The position numbers and the translations under genes were made by a program. A stretch of DNA of 64,000 bases from assembly GCA_029532415.1 (NCBI GenBank), contig JAQOTA010000069.1:62001-126000 (forward strand), written 5' to 3'. Below the pieces are notes generated by a model. The model was not told the DNA's origin. It searched no databases and saw only the letters and a list, made by a program, of their open reading frames with translations. Below are positions 52,556 through 64,000 of this stretch, piece after piece (position 1 is the first letter of the stretch; each line of letters begins with the position of its first letter). Source of the DNA: Marasmius tenuissimus. Taxonomy: Eukaryota > Basidiomycota > Agaricomycetes > Agaricales > Marasmiaceae.

Positions 52556-55500
52556 ATGTCTCTCAACACCGCCAATGACAATGTCGACACCGTGGCGAAC
52601 GATGCCAACAGCACAAACAACAGCAACGACAATAATAACAGCCTTTTCCCGGCTCGAGCGCCTCCTTCTCCTCCTGATTCTCCCAAGTCTCGTTCCAACA
52701 ACAGTAATTCAGCTTCTTGCACTTCTCCTCGAGCCGGATTATCGCGTCCTTCATCATCAGCTTCGTCTACCTCAGCTTCAATACAGTCTTTGTACATAGC
52801 TTCTGTACCACCATCCTCTTCTCTACGCCAGCACACTTTCGCTACTTCCTCCACATCTCCCGGATTGGACGCAGCTATTACGACAAATTTGCCTTCTTCA
52901 CCTTCCTCTCGTTCGATTTCTAGCTATCGTTCAGCTTCAGTCAGTCCCAACCCCGCAGCTGCCCTGCATAGAGCTACCCGTCGCGACCAGGACGCGAGTG
53001 ATATTGGATCAGACTCGGATGTAGCGGAGGCGCAAGGACTGATGCGCTCATTGGGTTTTAGCAGTCCTATTGCTTCTCCGCCACCAGGCGCCAATATGCA
53101 AGGCACGTGTCAATCCTTCTTTCTTCGCTACGATTATTAACTGACGATGCGTGTCCTTTATTCTTCAACAGATGCTAGCCTCGAGGAGGGCGAGATTCGT
53201 CACGACAATTTTGGGTATTTGAGCCCCTCCATTGCCTCCGTGGCTCGCTCACCAGGCTCTACTCCCCTGTCTCCCACCTCTAACGCACTGAGGTCGCCTC
53301 GCCAGCTTCTTCAGGGCAACCAGAGGCTCAGGAACGAATCCAATAATGGCAGTGCGATTCCCTCATCGCCCGAAGTCATGCCCACCATTCTCTCTGCCAA
53401 GGATGTCGAATTGCCTGCACATCGTCATGGTAGCCTCTCAGTCGCTTCCACGTATTCCAGTGGCGACAGCAGCCAAAGCGTTACGCCAATAGGCAATGTG
53501 ACCCCTGTTCCGATACCGACTACCAATGCCGGAAGTCAAAGTTACAACAGTCCTGGTGGACAAAATGTCGGCGCCACTGGTTCACATGCCACGTCCATTA
53601 CTGGCGGCACTAGTATCAACCCCGCTATTTCTAGTCTACCGAGTGCCACCAGCACCCTCTCCAGCCTCTCCAGCATGAACTCGTTCCACACAGCTTCGTC
53701 ATCTACATCCATCCCTACTTCGGTTTCGACGTCCGTTTCGTCCGTGGCGGACCAGTCTCTCTGTGGCGCTCAGAAGACGGCGCCTTTACAGGGTCAGGGT
53801 CAGATTGTGATATCTGAATCTGGAACAATTCAACTTCCTCCACCGGGGGGTCCTGGCTCTATCTCGCCCTCAGCGTCTTCTACTCTCAACCCTCATGCGG
53901 CGGAACATATTCCTTCTTCCAACGTTGCTTCGTCGAACCGAGAGGGTGACCTTGTTCCATCAGAGTCGACGGCTTCAGATGGTTTTGGCTTGGATAGTCA
54001 GAGCAAGACTCCGAATGTGTACATCAACGGGCTGCCCCCTCACTTCCCCGAGGATCAATTGTTCGAGCTTGCTGCGCAATTCGGTGAGATCAGAAGCGTC
54101 AGGAGCTTCACTAGACATGTAGGCGAGAAGGAGAGTGGTTACGGCTTTGTTTTGTGAGTGTCTGTTCGTTAGCTTCCGCATATATGCGGTGTTTTCGGCC
54201 TTGCTAGCCTTGTATCATTCGTAAAGCTTACCTCTTGGCTTCTTCGCAGGTTCGAGACGGTCGATGCTGCGGAGAAATGCATCATTGCACTCCGAAAGTA
54301 TAGGAATCTTCACCCGACATTCTCGAAGGTGAGTCAGAGGGATAGCCCGACTCTGACCGGGTGGTCCGTGCCGTACTAATTCGTATACGTTTACAGCAAG
54401 TCCACAAGATCCCTGGAATCCCATTCACTCAGTCTCAGCAGCAGCAGCAGCAGCAGCAGCAAGACAATCCAACTCCCAGCGCACCCAATGACGGCATGCA
54501 CTCCGATGTTGCCTCGCCACAACCCCCAACTTTCAAGGGCAAGATGGAACGACTCGCTGATCCTTCGAGCACGAACCTCTACATTGAAGGGTGAGTCGAC
54601 AATCTTTCGCAGCCTACCCGTCTTTCCGGCCGTCATTTGAGTGATGAACACTTCATACGCGCGCCACATGATGTTACCCCATTTCTGTAGCCTTGTTTTT
54701 AACATTACTGACAACATTCATATCCACCGTTTAGGCTTCCTCTTAGTATCGACGAACCTGTGGGTATCTTGACATTGATTTACGTATTCCCGCCGTTCTG
54801 ATGTCAGTTCCAGTCCCTAGTCGCGTTGGTGTCTCCCCATCGCATCAAGAGTAGCCGGTTCTTCCAGACGAGGTTGTCAAATCCTCCTCGGATCATAGCA
54901 TTTGTTCGGTACGTCGTCTTGGCCTTTGAGCTTTCTTTCTCTATGCTGCTTTGTCCTCCGCGCTCTTACGCTGCGCTTTGGTCGAAAGGTCCCCATTTCC
55001 TCGGTGTCATCTTGCCTTTTCCTGATCCCTCCTATTTCCGATTATCTTCGTGGCTTTAATCTCACTCTCGGTTGTAATTGCAGGCTAGAAACTCGATCTG
55101 GCGCCGAGGAAGTGGTTGAACGCCTCCATGGTCGCATGGTTCGAGGCTGGAATGACCCAGGCAGTCGGGTCTCGGTACGGTTTGCGGACACGAGCGAACA
55201 ACGCGAGTTGAGGGTGCGTACATTTACTTCATTTTATCCTTTCATACAGCTTTGGACTCTGTCCCCCTTTTCAAGTCAAGGATCTTCTTACCTTCTTGCT
55301 TTCGCTTTGGTTTCTGCCGCGTTGTCCGGAAGAGACTACTCATCGTAAAAGGCTCGATTCCCTTTGTGGTGGCCACTACTGGAGCTTGACATCTCTTCTT
55401 ACTTCTTTCCTCGTAATTCCACGTTTGATGGTATCAGGAACTGACGTACCCCCTTTTTTGCCCACAGAGACAGGAACGGACTGTCCGTGGTGGAGAGGAA

Positions 55501-57090
55501 TCTTCCCCCGCTCGTTTGACTATCGCGCAAGCTGCACTTCTCAACCTTCGTGGCCGTGATCAGATTCGCGCACAGAGCATCCCAGTCATTGGTAGCCGCG
55601 GTAGAGATGCAGGTGCTCCTACTGCTCATCAGGTGTACGATGACTTTTCGTCCAACGCTCATGATCTGAACGGTTCTTATCGTGGTGGGGATTATGGTCA
55701 TCAACCTGCCAGGAGAACCTTGGCACAGACGGCTCCATACGACCAACCGATCTCTCTTCCTCCACCGGCTTCTCTGCTCCAGAATGGTGCTCAGAACAAC
55801 ATCGATCCCGCGATGGCTGCCATTCTAGGAACCCTTCGAGCCAACGGGGCACCCTTCAATGGTGGCGCCAATGACACTTATGGCGATGGATACCATGATG
55901 GATTGTCGAACCTAGACCACCAAGGCGGATATCACCAGCCTCAGCAGCTCTCTAGTCTCCGCAACCAGGTTCTTGGAGATATGGATCTCAACCAGTTGGG
56001 GTACTCCAACGGCAACCAATACCACCGCGGAGGTGTTGCTCAGGCTAGGGGAGGATATACTGCTGCCGAGGAGTACATTCTGCAAAGTCATGCGACCAAT
56101 GCCCGTCGTCGCGGTGTAAGTCGTGATGCTCAATCGCAGCAGTTCTGCCATCCAGAAGCCATTACGGATCCGGCAGTCGCGGACTTCAACGTTGGTGTTG
56201 GTGTTAGAGGATACAGGACTCAGGCGTCTACGATCTCCCTTCCTCAGTCGTCGTATGGTCTTGGTGGTCTCCCCGCCGTCATGGAGGACGATGGCCAGAC
56301 GTCGTCCTCTACTCCCCTGACATACAGTCGTTCTCAGATACTCAGCATTGGGAATCGCATGGGTATCATGGGTCGCGGTCGAAGCGACTCTTCGAGCAGC
56401 AATCAGCAGGTTTCTTCCCAATCTCAGCAACAACAGCATTACGGCTCTCCTACGATTCAATCACAAAACCAGTTCTCGTCTAATCGTAACATGAACGACC
56501 ACAACCAGGCCCATGTTCGCTCTACGACACTTCCGACGTCTACTACTTCTCACCAACAGCAGCGCCATGTCCAGCACAACAGCATGAGCATCCCAAAATC
56601 GAGAAACCTCATTACCGACCCTATCCGCACCACGGTCCCTCATCACAAGCACAGGTCCACAAATTCATCTGGAAGCATTGCGTCCAATGACGGCCATGTG
56701 AAGGGCAATGGTCTGTATAACGCCAACAATGATACAGGCGACTACACGAACGATGTTTCCGCTCACCATCGTAACGGGACCGTTCATTACTATCACGGAA
56801 AACAAAACGACTTTCTGTATACCAACACCCAGCCGCGACAGCAGGCGAAGAATCTGGGACAAGAGTTTCATCACCACCAACAGAGCCGGAACCAGAAGTC
56901 CTTTCGGAACGATGGGGGCTATGATGGAGGAGCGGGAGAGGCCGCTGAACCGGGATCCCCACCGCTTGTCTCCCCAGCACTCACTTACTCGTCTCGTGGG
57001 TCTGCTGGAACGCTCAGCCCTTCAACGCCGTTTGTAGGGACCTTCTCTCAGGCTCCTGGGAGTGGCAGAGCGTTGGAAACCGATGCCTAG
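52556..57090 (+). CDS. RBMS-type RNA-binding protein with two RRMs
   Basis: Eight exons: 52556-about 53102, 53172-54153, 54250-54328, 54397-54590, 54735-54759, 54814-54908, 55084-55213, 55468-57090; about 1224 residues. Residues 1-455 are Ser/Thr/Asn-rich disorder. RRM1 (about 462-537) has VYINGLPPHF and SGYGFVLFETVDAAEKCI. A polyglutamine run follows. RRM2 (about 594-680) starts NLYIEGLPLSIDEPSLVAL and continues through IIAFVRLETRSGAEEVVERL; its RNP-1 is degenerate. RRM spacing and the LPLSIDE motif resemble animal RBMS and fission-yeast Mde7-like proteins, which bind AU-rich or single-stranded nucleic acid. The C-terminal 540 residues are Gln, Asn, His and Ser-rich. The first intron's donor is unclear: GCACGT at 53103 or GTCAAT at 53109; both keep the frame. 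Confidence 0.85.
54436..54462 (+). repeat. CAG trinucleotide repeat in coding sequence
   Basis: Eight CAG units followed by CAA, encoding polyglutamine between the two RRMs of the RNA-binding protein. Pure CAG tracts are prone to length change, so alleles may differ. Confidence 0.9.
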
Positions 57091-58084
57091 ATGACCGTGT
57101 CTGTGGCCTATTTTTTGATACCCTATACCCCTTGTTCTTCGATTCCGAGCTACTCGCGAGCCCGGAGGCTCGTCTTTATGTCTCGTCTATACACATCCTC
57201 AGCTTCGATTCATCATTATCATCGTATACCACCAGCGCTTTCTCTCCGATCCAGTTCGTTCTTCTTGTTACAATATCGCAAGCGAATCCCCTCGATACCT
57301 TCATCAGCTACCATTCTCTCGTTTGTTTCAGGGCTTTGGTGAAGTTATCCTGTAATACACGTCCTGTATGTATCACTTAGCACTCCGTGCTCATTCCTGT
57401 TGTTTCTTTTTTTCCCTTCCGCTTTCCCTCAACGTACCAGACTAGAGCTAGTTACAGATACAGAACAGCCCAGCAGTTTTGATCAGAGCACATGGTTAGC
57501 CTACTACCAAGTTATGTTCTAACAGTTAATACAGTCCAAGTGTATGTACTATTTTGTGAGCGATGGAAAGATATCGATTCATTTCGCTTCAGTCGATTGG
57601 AGTTTGTGTGAACCTTTCTTTGGGTCGCGGGGATGATGGAGATTCATTGTAACGTCGCAGTCCGCGTGGTGAGTGAGTAGAATACAGACCGTCACCATTC
57701 GGACCTTCAGGAGACCACCACAAAGGTGGACCAGTGGCTGGCCTCAACGTGGCGAGAGGGATTCGCGTTTCAGCGACGGCAAAGTCAATCAGCCATGTCA
57801 GGAGGTGTCCCGCACAACGCCAACGAGTATTGTAAGTAACTCCTGAGATCAACTTCAACAGTACGGAGGGATTCGGATGAACTGCGCAGTCAGTACCACT
57901 CACAAGTTCACAGTACCCTGTTGTATTTTTCGCTCTTATTATGTCTGGGGATTATTCGAGCAGCTATTCGAGCATTCCTATTTGATCGTAACAAGGTAAA
58001 AGATAGTACATAAAAAACCTCTAGTTTTGTATCAGGGGGTACGAAAGTCTCATCCTGTAGAGTCGGTCGAACCAGACGGTCTTA
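57091..58084. other. Convergent intergenic region, partly duplicated
   Basis: Between the RNA-binding protein gene and F-box copy 4, whose 3' ends face each other. Positions about 57900-57985 match 16750-16830, the 3' flank of F-box copy 2. A 104-codon minus frame at 57589-57903 has no recognisable features. Confidence 0.45.
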
Positions 58085-60061
58085 CTACCACCAAAGAGAT
58101 TCATCCCACCGGCTATTGTCATTGAGTAATTGAAGGGCCGGGGTGTCGTGCACTTGTTTCATCTCCTCTTGTTCATCCCACCTGCAATCAAACATCATGT
58201 CTCCCGCATCTCGCACTATCCTCATCCCCTCCGAGTCCTGTCTTTGCATTTGAAGCGAATCGGAGATTTTCCAGGCGTCGCCCCGAGGAACTCGCCCAAG
58301 ATCGACTCGGAACATCTTTAGATTTGCCCTTCGATTCGGAGTCTTTGTCGCAAAGTCGAGTAATACGTCTGCGACTTCAAAATCATATCCTCCCACGTTG
58401 AGCTCCTCCAGTTGGGAACATAGTGGCAATGGGAACACCTCCGGTTCGACGTCCGATCCGGGCGACAAGAACTCGCGGAGGATTCGTTCTAGCCAATCCT
58501 TTTTCCAGGTCCGAGATACATTGCGGTTGCACCTTGGCAGCCTAGCTCTGGCGAAGTCAAATTGTCGGAGCCGGTCCTCTACAATTTCTCTCCTTTCGCT
58601 TACCCTCAGGCGACTATACCCAAGATTGAGCGACCGGAGGGTTCCGAGCTGTCGAAGGACGTCTATAATCTTCTCTACTATGACTATGTGAGGGTTGAAC
58701 ATTTCAATATGGGTGAGTGGGGACTGCGATCGCCGTAGAAGGTCCTCAAAGGGTAGTTTGGCAACGTAGTTACCAAAGTTATCGTCGTCTTTCCCGTTGT
58801 AGAAAGCAACGGATAACTTCTTCAACGAGGGAAGGGTGACGCTATCGAAGGTCTGTACGACGCCTGGTAAGAACACTGGATTGGACACCTCCCGGACGAC
58901 CCCACCGGTTCCACTGGTATGGTTGGGAAACCTGAGAACGGCTCCACAGAATACTATGCGGAGCTTCTGGAGGCTAGACCATCGAATGGGATCAGCGCCG
59001 ACGGCGGTCCCAAAATTCCCACTGTCGAAGACTATGGAAAGTGTGGCCAGTGAGTAACAATTGGCTGCGAGAGTCTGTATGAGTTGGCCAGGGAGTAGCG
59101 ATGCGTTGAATACGGGACGTGTGATGGCCAATTCGGTCAGGCGGTACCAGGGCACTGGAAGGGATAAATTTGATGTGAAAAGATCGGTGGAGGATAATTC
59201 AAGCCGTCGGAGCGAGGGTGTTCGGGTAAGCAACTTCGCAACAGGGGAGGGGAGGTTTGTGTTGGTGTATTGAACGTTGAAGAACGGTGCAGCAGCTAGT
59301 AGTTGCTCGCCACGATCGAAGAGGGAGCCGAGGCTGTAAATTGACTCCAGAGATGACAGGGAGCTCGCTGGTAGCATCTCAAACGGAGTAAGATCCAGAG
59401 ACTGAGCCCCAGAGCTGAACGCTACCATTCTCCAACGGTGCGAGTACTGTGCGAGAAGCTCTGTGAACTCAGTTCTCTGGGCATTGCGAGCCTCCTCTGA
59501 TACAACCAACCCTCTGCCCTGAAACCCCAAACCCTGCCGTCTACACCTCGCGGCACTGAGGGAGATAGTGATTGGGAGACACCCTGACCTATCGAGCCAG
59601 GCCTTAACACCTTCCTTTCTCACGAGCAGCTTCACGATGTAGTCGCGGTCGGTGATGTTCAAAGATGGTGCTGGTACGTAAACATGTATGGAAGACCATA
59701 ACATCGGAGTGCCGAGGGCGATCTCCCGCCACGAACGACAGATAGTCGTAAGCAAGAGCGGTGCGCTTTTCATCGTGGGTACGCAGAGATCATATAATTC
59801 GGCAGGAAGACATTCAATGAATATCAATCTCCAGATGTCGGCTGGAACTAGACGAGATGGTGATAGGAGAGCGCGATGAAGGTCGACGAATCGCTTCAAC
59901 GTTTGTCGCTTGGCCTGTAGTCGAGATATCTCTTCATCTAATTGGCGAATCTGCTCCTCTGGTCCTTGAACAAGATACCGAAGGGAGCGTCGCTCCAAGC
60001 TGGAGGGAACATAGTTCGTGTTCAAGACACGAGCGAACGGCGTGTGGAAGTCGGCGTCCAT
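58085..60061 (-). CDS. F-box/LRR-like protein (copy 4)
   Basis: Single coding exon, 658 residues. Architecture as in the copies at 17-21 kb: MDADFHTPFARVLNTNYVPS, coiled coil RQLDEEISRLQAKRQTLKRF, F-box-like RLVPADIWRLIFIECLP, APLLLTTICRSWREIALGTP, then leucine-rich repeats (LRRLELSSTD, LTELAITRPV, LEELNVGGYDF). A 69-nt intron (60076-60144) ends 14 bases before the ATG. Its C-terminus (EEQKQVHDTP-like end, then SLWW) resembles the pseudogene at 10.5-12.4 kb more than the tandem pair, whereas the N-terminal half is closer to copy 3. That mosaic suggests gene conversion or recombination among copies. Expected role: substrate adaptor of an SCF ubiquitin ligase. Confidence 0.85.
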   Translation of the reverse strand: MDADFHTPFARVLNTNYVPSSLERRSLRYLVQGPEEQIRQLDEEISRLQAKRQTLKRFVDLHRALLSPSRLVPADIWRLIFIECLPAELYDLCVPTMKSAPLLLTTICRSWREIALGTPMLWSSIHVYVPAPSLNITDRDYIVKLLVRKEGVKAWLDRSGCLPITISLSAARCRRQGLGFQGRGLVVSEEARNAQRTEFTELLAQYSHRWRMVAFSSGAQSLDLTPFEMLPASSLSSLESIYSLGSLFDRGEQLLAAAPFFNVQYTNTNLPSPVAKLLTRTPSLRRLELSSTDLFTSNLSLPVPWYRLTELAITRPVFNASLLPGQLIQTLAANCYSLATLSIVFDSGNFGTAVGADPIRWSSLQKLRIVFCGAVLRFPNHTSGTGGVVREVSNPVFLPGVVQTFDSVTLPSLKKLSVAFYNGKDDDNFGNYVAKLPFEDLLRRSQSPLTHIEMFNPHIVIVEKIIDVLRQLGTLRSLNLGYSRLRVSERREIVEDRLRQFDFARARLPRCNRNVSRTWKKDWLERILREFLSPGSDVEPEVFPLPLCSQLEELNVGGYDFEVADVLLDFATKTPNRRANLKMFRVDLGRVPRGDAWKISDSLQMQRQDSEGMRIVRDAGDMMFDCRWDEQEEMKQVHDTPALQLLNDNSRWDESLWW

Positions 60062-60781
60062 ATCTCTTTGTCAGGCTGCATTGAAGGACTCTGTTTGAGT
60101 ATCGACCAATTCCCTTCGACACATACGAGTACTTGCTGGCTCACCTATGAGCTTCTTGGGGGTCACAACGTCTTTCTCTGGTCAAGGAAAGGTAGACGGG
60201 TTTTTTTGAGAAAGTTCGTCATCAGTCAGTCTTATGTACTTACAGTGGGAAGTCCCATCCCGTATCAGCGATGCTGTGAAAATCGGATCGGACGGCACAA
60301 TTGTGTCCTGGGTCTAGTGATGTCCAATTACCTGAAGCCTTAAGCCTTCCAAGCAGAAGGGTCAAATAAGCTCTGATGAGGACTCACGAGCTACATGATG
60401 GAAGTCGGAAGGTTTGGCAGTTGAAATCATTCGTGAGAAAAAAACCGCGTTTTGGCCCTCGGGACAACGGAAGCACGTGTATTTGTAGGCTCCGATGAGT
60501 CCAAGGCTACGCGAGCTTTCAAATTGTCTTGAGTCCTGAAACCTGATGCGCAAGTTCACCTCAAACTGTTCTCTCCCTGCATAAAAAAGACGCGTTTTAG
60601 ATCAGGAATCGATGTAATGCCCTCGATGCTTCATGGTAATGTATAGCCAAGTGTGCTGGCTAACAGAATCACTCGATGATGATCACATTTCACTGCCCTC
60701 TGTGGCCGCTTCTCCCGGTGTTGTGGATCATTACTCAAGTTACGGACATGTGAGCCGCCTACATCTTTTCCACAGTCACCC
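60062..60781. other. Upstream region of F-box copy 4
   Basis: Contains the 5' leader intron and the conserved box of copy 4, then a block at about 60470-60505 shared with the upstream regions of copies 2 and 3. No separate gene seen before the fungalysin stop at 60782. Confidence 0.45.
60246..60258 (-). promoter_or_regulatory. Conserved upstream box of F-box copy 4
   Basis: TGGGAAGTCCCAT on the plus strand, matching the boxes upstream of copies 2 and 3, within a wider conserved block (CAGTCTTAT about 20 bases to the left). Inferred promoter element only. Confidence 0.4.
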
Positions 60782-63239
60782 TCAGCTGCACTCTTCGGGT
60801 ATAGCTGTTCCATCAACGAATTCGGGAGTCGCGTCCATGCCCACCCCTCGACTGGCAAATGCTTTCCACAATAAACACTTGTGAGCACCACCGTACCTGT
60901 TGACATCCGCTTGTATCCACGCATCTCGTGCTTGAAGAATAGTGGGATTACATGGTTGGATGGCGAGCGCGTCGATGAAGATGTGCAGGAAGACTACGTT
61001 GCCTTCCGTGCCATCGGGATTTGTGAACGCGGTGCTGGAGTATCCGTGGGCTTCCCGGAGGGCGGCGTGGACATTGTGGAGGGTGTTAGCCCTGGAAGGG
61101 AAAGTTAGTAACAACTCGCGGTGCGGAATCGTCGTATGGGAAAAGGCTCACCAGAACTAGAACGAGGAGGGCAGGGAATAGTTAGTATGTTGTAATTAAG
61201 AGAGATGCAAGAGAGCTGATACCTCGCCAACCTCTGTAAAACGACCGTAAGTAACGATGTTAACAATTCTCGTGTATCGACTCACGATAAATGCCTCCCC
61301 ATCGAAGATCGATAGTGGAATACCTCAACGGGTTGACCTCCGGGGATGTCGAGTAGGGATATGTCCGAACTCCAGTTTCCCATACAGGTACGAGGTAGGT
61401 TCCGGTGACAAAGTCTTTGATTTCTTCCTTTTGGTGAACCCAACTAGAGTTCGAGTAGAGCGAGTTGGGCATTGAGGGTAACTTGAAAAGAGTTTTAAAC
61501 CTACTCGGCGAGAGCATCAGACCACCCTTCACCTAGTCCACCAGCTTCGGTCGACTGTAAGCATCGCGCGGAACCGCCTCCGGTCATGCGCTGTGTCAAA
61601 CCGTGGCCGAGTTCGTGAATGGGAATGCTCAATTCGAAGACAGGATCGCGGTTGGGCTGCGAAGGCAAATGTTGTTGAGTACCGGGGGAACCTGTCAGAG
61701 ACAAATCTTGAAGGACGTACTGTAGTGGCCGTAAAAACGGACAGGTAGCACTCGGGAGACTGACCACTGGAAAGGTGGTCGTACAGGCTATCAGAAACCA
61801 ACGACCAAATTGAGATAGGAAAGAGAGGAAACTTACTCGGGAGGCACAGCGATCCTAGCATCGTCGCTACGATTGGCATATTGAACGAACATCAGCATTC
61901 TATCGTTTTCTTCTCCTCCTTTTCCAAAGTTGTTGTTTTGGAAGTTGTATGTAGTCTCGGTGAACCCGTAGCGGTAGAGAATATCGTGTATCGTGTTTGC
62001 GATATAGAATGCCTGGACACGGGATGCGTTAAGGTTCTGTCCTCCTGATGGCTCGAGATTGGTGTCGTATGGGTAGTCGAAGGTAGGTCCGTTGGAGGAC
62101 TGAGATGTGGTAGAGGTTTGAGTAGCCCTGAAGGCGATGGCGTTGTTGCCCCTGAGAGGTGGGTACTTTAGCAAACGATAGTCTTATGGGAAATAGAACG
62201 TACGAAGTATCAGTCGTCCCGCCGTTTCCGGTATTATGCCATCCCAATGGTGAGGCCAGCTGATCCTCAGGATTGACGAGAACCTTGTAGCCGTCTTCGA
62301 CACTGTATCCATCTATGGGTATAACATTGTACTTATCCGCGCAGCGTCAATATCACGGAGAGGGGAAGTGTGTTGCCAAAAACCCACTGTTGCATGAGCG
62401 ACGAAGTCATTGACAGAGAGAAGTGACCCGTCGTGCGCATCGACAAAAACTTCAAACCAGGTCCCTTCCTCGGGATTCTTGACTTGAATAACGTGTGCGA
62501 GGGCAACCGACCCGTCGGAGCGTGCGAGGTACTCCAACCCTGGGTCAACGTTGGTGATGTGGGTACCATCCACAGCATCTTCAGCGACCTTGATGGCCTC
62601 CGCAACGCCAAATGTGGGCTCCGAGCTGGCAATATTCTCTACAAAAGTGTATGAAGACTTGGGGCACACGATGCCGAATGAGAGGACCACTTACTAGTTT
62701 CCACGAACGAGGAGCCAACGGACACGAGCTTGCTGTCCTTCACTACTACATTCGCAACAGCGTTGGCGAATGGAATTCCCTCCTATGTGATTCGTTAGCG
62801 ATACGGAACCTCGACGCGTAGATTGGACCCACATGTTGCTGCCTGATGTATCCAAAGTCAGCGTCGCCGGAGGAATAGCCCGACTGGAAGGAGAGCGCGG
62901 AGGAATCGTTGATGTCGAAGTAAGATTGCAAGGCCGAAACGGTCGTTTGGTCGACTCCTGCACGACCCAAGAGGGATCGCGTGATCTTTGCGGTTTCGTC
63001 TCCGGTGCCAAAGGTCTTGAAGCCAAAATAAGGATAATGAACGGGCGGAGATTGATGTAACTCACCTTGAAGGTGCTCTTAGGATAGAAGCTCTCGACCT
63101 CGATTGCTCGCCGGCCAATAGTCCGTCTCCGACGCGTTGCAAGGTCATCGAGAGACGAGGGTGACGGAGCTCCTTCGGATAGCGAAGCGCAGGATATCGC
63201 GAGCAGAACAAAGGAGAGGATATTGGGAAACGAAGGCAT
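60782..63239 (-). CDS. Fungalysin, secreted M36 metalloprotease
   Basis: Multi-exon gene. It starts MPSFPNILSFVLLAISCASL, a clear signal peptide ending near SEGAPS. A propeptide follows (FTP-type), then the catalytic part: the zinc motif HELGH within PIHELGHGLTQRMTGGGS, the third ligand in EAGGLGEGWSDALAE, and RTYPYSTSPEVNPLRYSTI. The usual family motif is HEYTH, so Leu-Gly replaces Tyr-Thr, but both His and the Glu are kept. The C-terminal exon reads ANTLHNVHAALREAHG and ends with EFVDGTAIPEECS. Fungalysins are secreted, made as inactive precursors, and degrade extracellular protein. The propeptide is split by short introns; exon borders there are approximate. A TATA box lies about 60 bases upstream. 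Confidence 0.9.
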
Positions 63240-63296
63240 TCCGTGTGTACCAGTGGGCGTGAAGATTCTGGTGAAGTTCAGACCTGTGTGGCATCG

Positions 63297-63302
63297 TTTA
63301 TA
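63297..63302 (-). promoter_or_regulatory. TATA box of the fungalysin gene
   Basis: TATAAA on the minus strand, 58-63 bases upstream of the start codon at 63239. Confidence 0.5.
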
Positions 63303-64000
63303 TCCTGCGAAGTGCTTTGATCCTGCTTGATGACGGTTGATCAACTCAATACTTTTACTTCGCGAAACCGACTTTAGGTTCCTGATTCACTAGGGCCATC
63401 CTCCGAGTGCAGCTGCGGAATTTGCGCAGTCCACAAGTACACCTCCTTCGTTACCCTTGCTCACTTGGGATTGACCCTGCCTGGCCCTGCGTCGGTAAAC
63501 GTTCAGGATTTGACTAGGGAGACGACGTGGGACGTAGGATAGTGGCTCGATATTCGACTCACCTTTCAATCGCCAGAAATGGCCACATGAGTTTCAACAA
63601 CGAAAGTTACCAATTCTGGGGCACCTACATCATCTAACAAGATTTCCAACTCGGAGGAACCTGGGGGATTGAAACCAGGGAAACGCGTGGAAACGCCCAC
63701 GCTCCTAAAGTCAGGGCCGTGCTCTTGGCAAACCGTTGTACGTGAGACGTTGCATGAGGAAGACCTGAGAAGACCTCGGCCGCCTGAGCGTCGAGCAGTG
63801 GAAGACGTCGACATCCTCAAGCTTGAACGAAAATACTAAAGCAGCAGCAGAACCAGAACTAACATTCGCAAGAGCACCCCGAGACTGTGGTCACTGTACT
63901 GTTGGGCCAGTCGAAAAGTCCATTTGAACTTGATCATACAGTCGCGTATGTACAGCGTAGTACTGGCAGCTGGCATCGAGAAAGATTTCGAAATTCCGGT
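63303..64000. other. Window end, one possible small exon
   Basis: A minus-strand frame of 84 codons at 63566-63820 (start MRMSTSSTARRSGGRGLLRS, then GFNPPGSSELEILLDDVGAP) stops just before a good GTGAGT donor. It may be the first exon of an unannotated gene or a chance frame. Nothing else is recognisable. Confidence 0.3.

Noticed and set aside
55912..56460. Minus-strand frame of 182 codons in the RNA-binding protein gene
   Set aside because: Antisense to a long Gln/Asn-rich coding exon with consistent phase; low-complexity codons leave the opposite strand open.
1..64000. CRISPR array, bacterial operon or phage genes
   Set aside because: No evenly spaced direct repeats with unique spacers, and all real genes have spliceosomal introns or fungal families.

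Overview
The window comes from a filamentous basidiomycete, most likely an Agaricomycete. Evidence: many short (about 42-80 nt) GT-AG introns, a spliced Helitron Rep-helicase gene, Agaricomycete-type F-box/LRR genes with an N-terminal coiled coil, a DUF6533 membrane protein, two basidiomycete 7TM proteins, a fungalysin, and tRNA-Ala genes with a nuclear-type intron. All gene models were spliced by eye from reading frame, splice consensus and family similarity. No alignment or database search was run.

Layout. 1-15 kb is dynamic DNA. Two copies of a dispersed repeat (1-1215 and 13.03-14.55 kb) flank a helically spaced GCGC-motif array (1.5-1.7 kb), an apparently intact Helitron transposase gene (3.03-8.94 kb, minus), an unrecognised acidic/basic-tailed protein gene (9.2-10.2 kb) and an F-box pseudogene (10.5-12.4 kb). 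15-24 kb holds a prenylated ubiquitin-fold (UBL3/MUB-like) gene, two tandem F-box/LRR genes and a 7TM gene. 24-35 kb is mainly housekeeping: a MOB4/phocein-like gene with a very long acidic tail, a Ser/Pro-rich disordered protein, a cytosolic-type GH3 hydrolase and a cyclophilin A. 35-48 kb carries a secreted orphan, a DUF6533 protein, a MUP1-like amino-acid permease transcribed divergently from an intron-rich PcRGLX/YetA-like (rhamnogalacturonan exolyase-type) gene, and a second 7TM gene. 49-57 kb holds a Pex24p/DysF peroxin gene bracketed by two inverted tRNA-Ala(TGC) genes, then a large RBMS-type RNA-binding protein. 57-64 kb contains a fourth F-box/LRR copy and an M36 fungalysin.

How parts relate. 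The four F-box copies share gene structure, including a 59-69 nt intron just before the start codon. The three full-length copies also share upstream sequence, so they arose by segmental duplication that carried the promoter along. The secreted orphan, fungalysin, GH3 and PcRGLX-like enzymes and the permease fit a saprotrophic or plant-associated life style, but nothing here shows they act as one cluster. No CRISPR array, rRNA or bacterial-type operon was seen.
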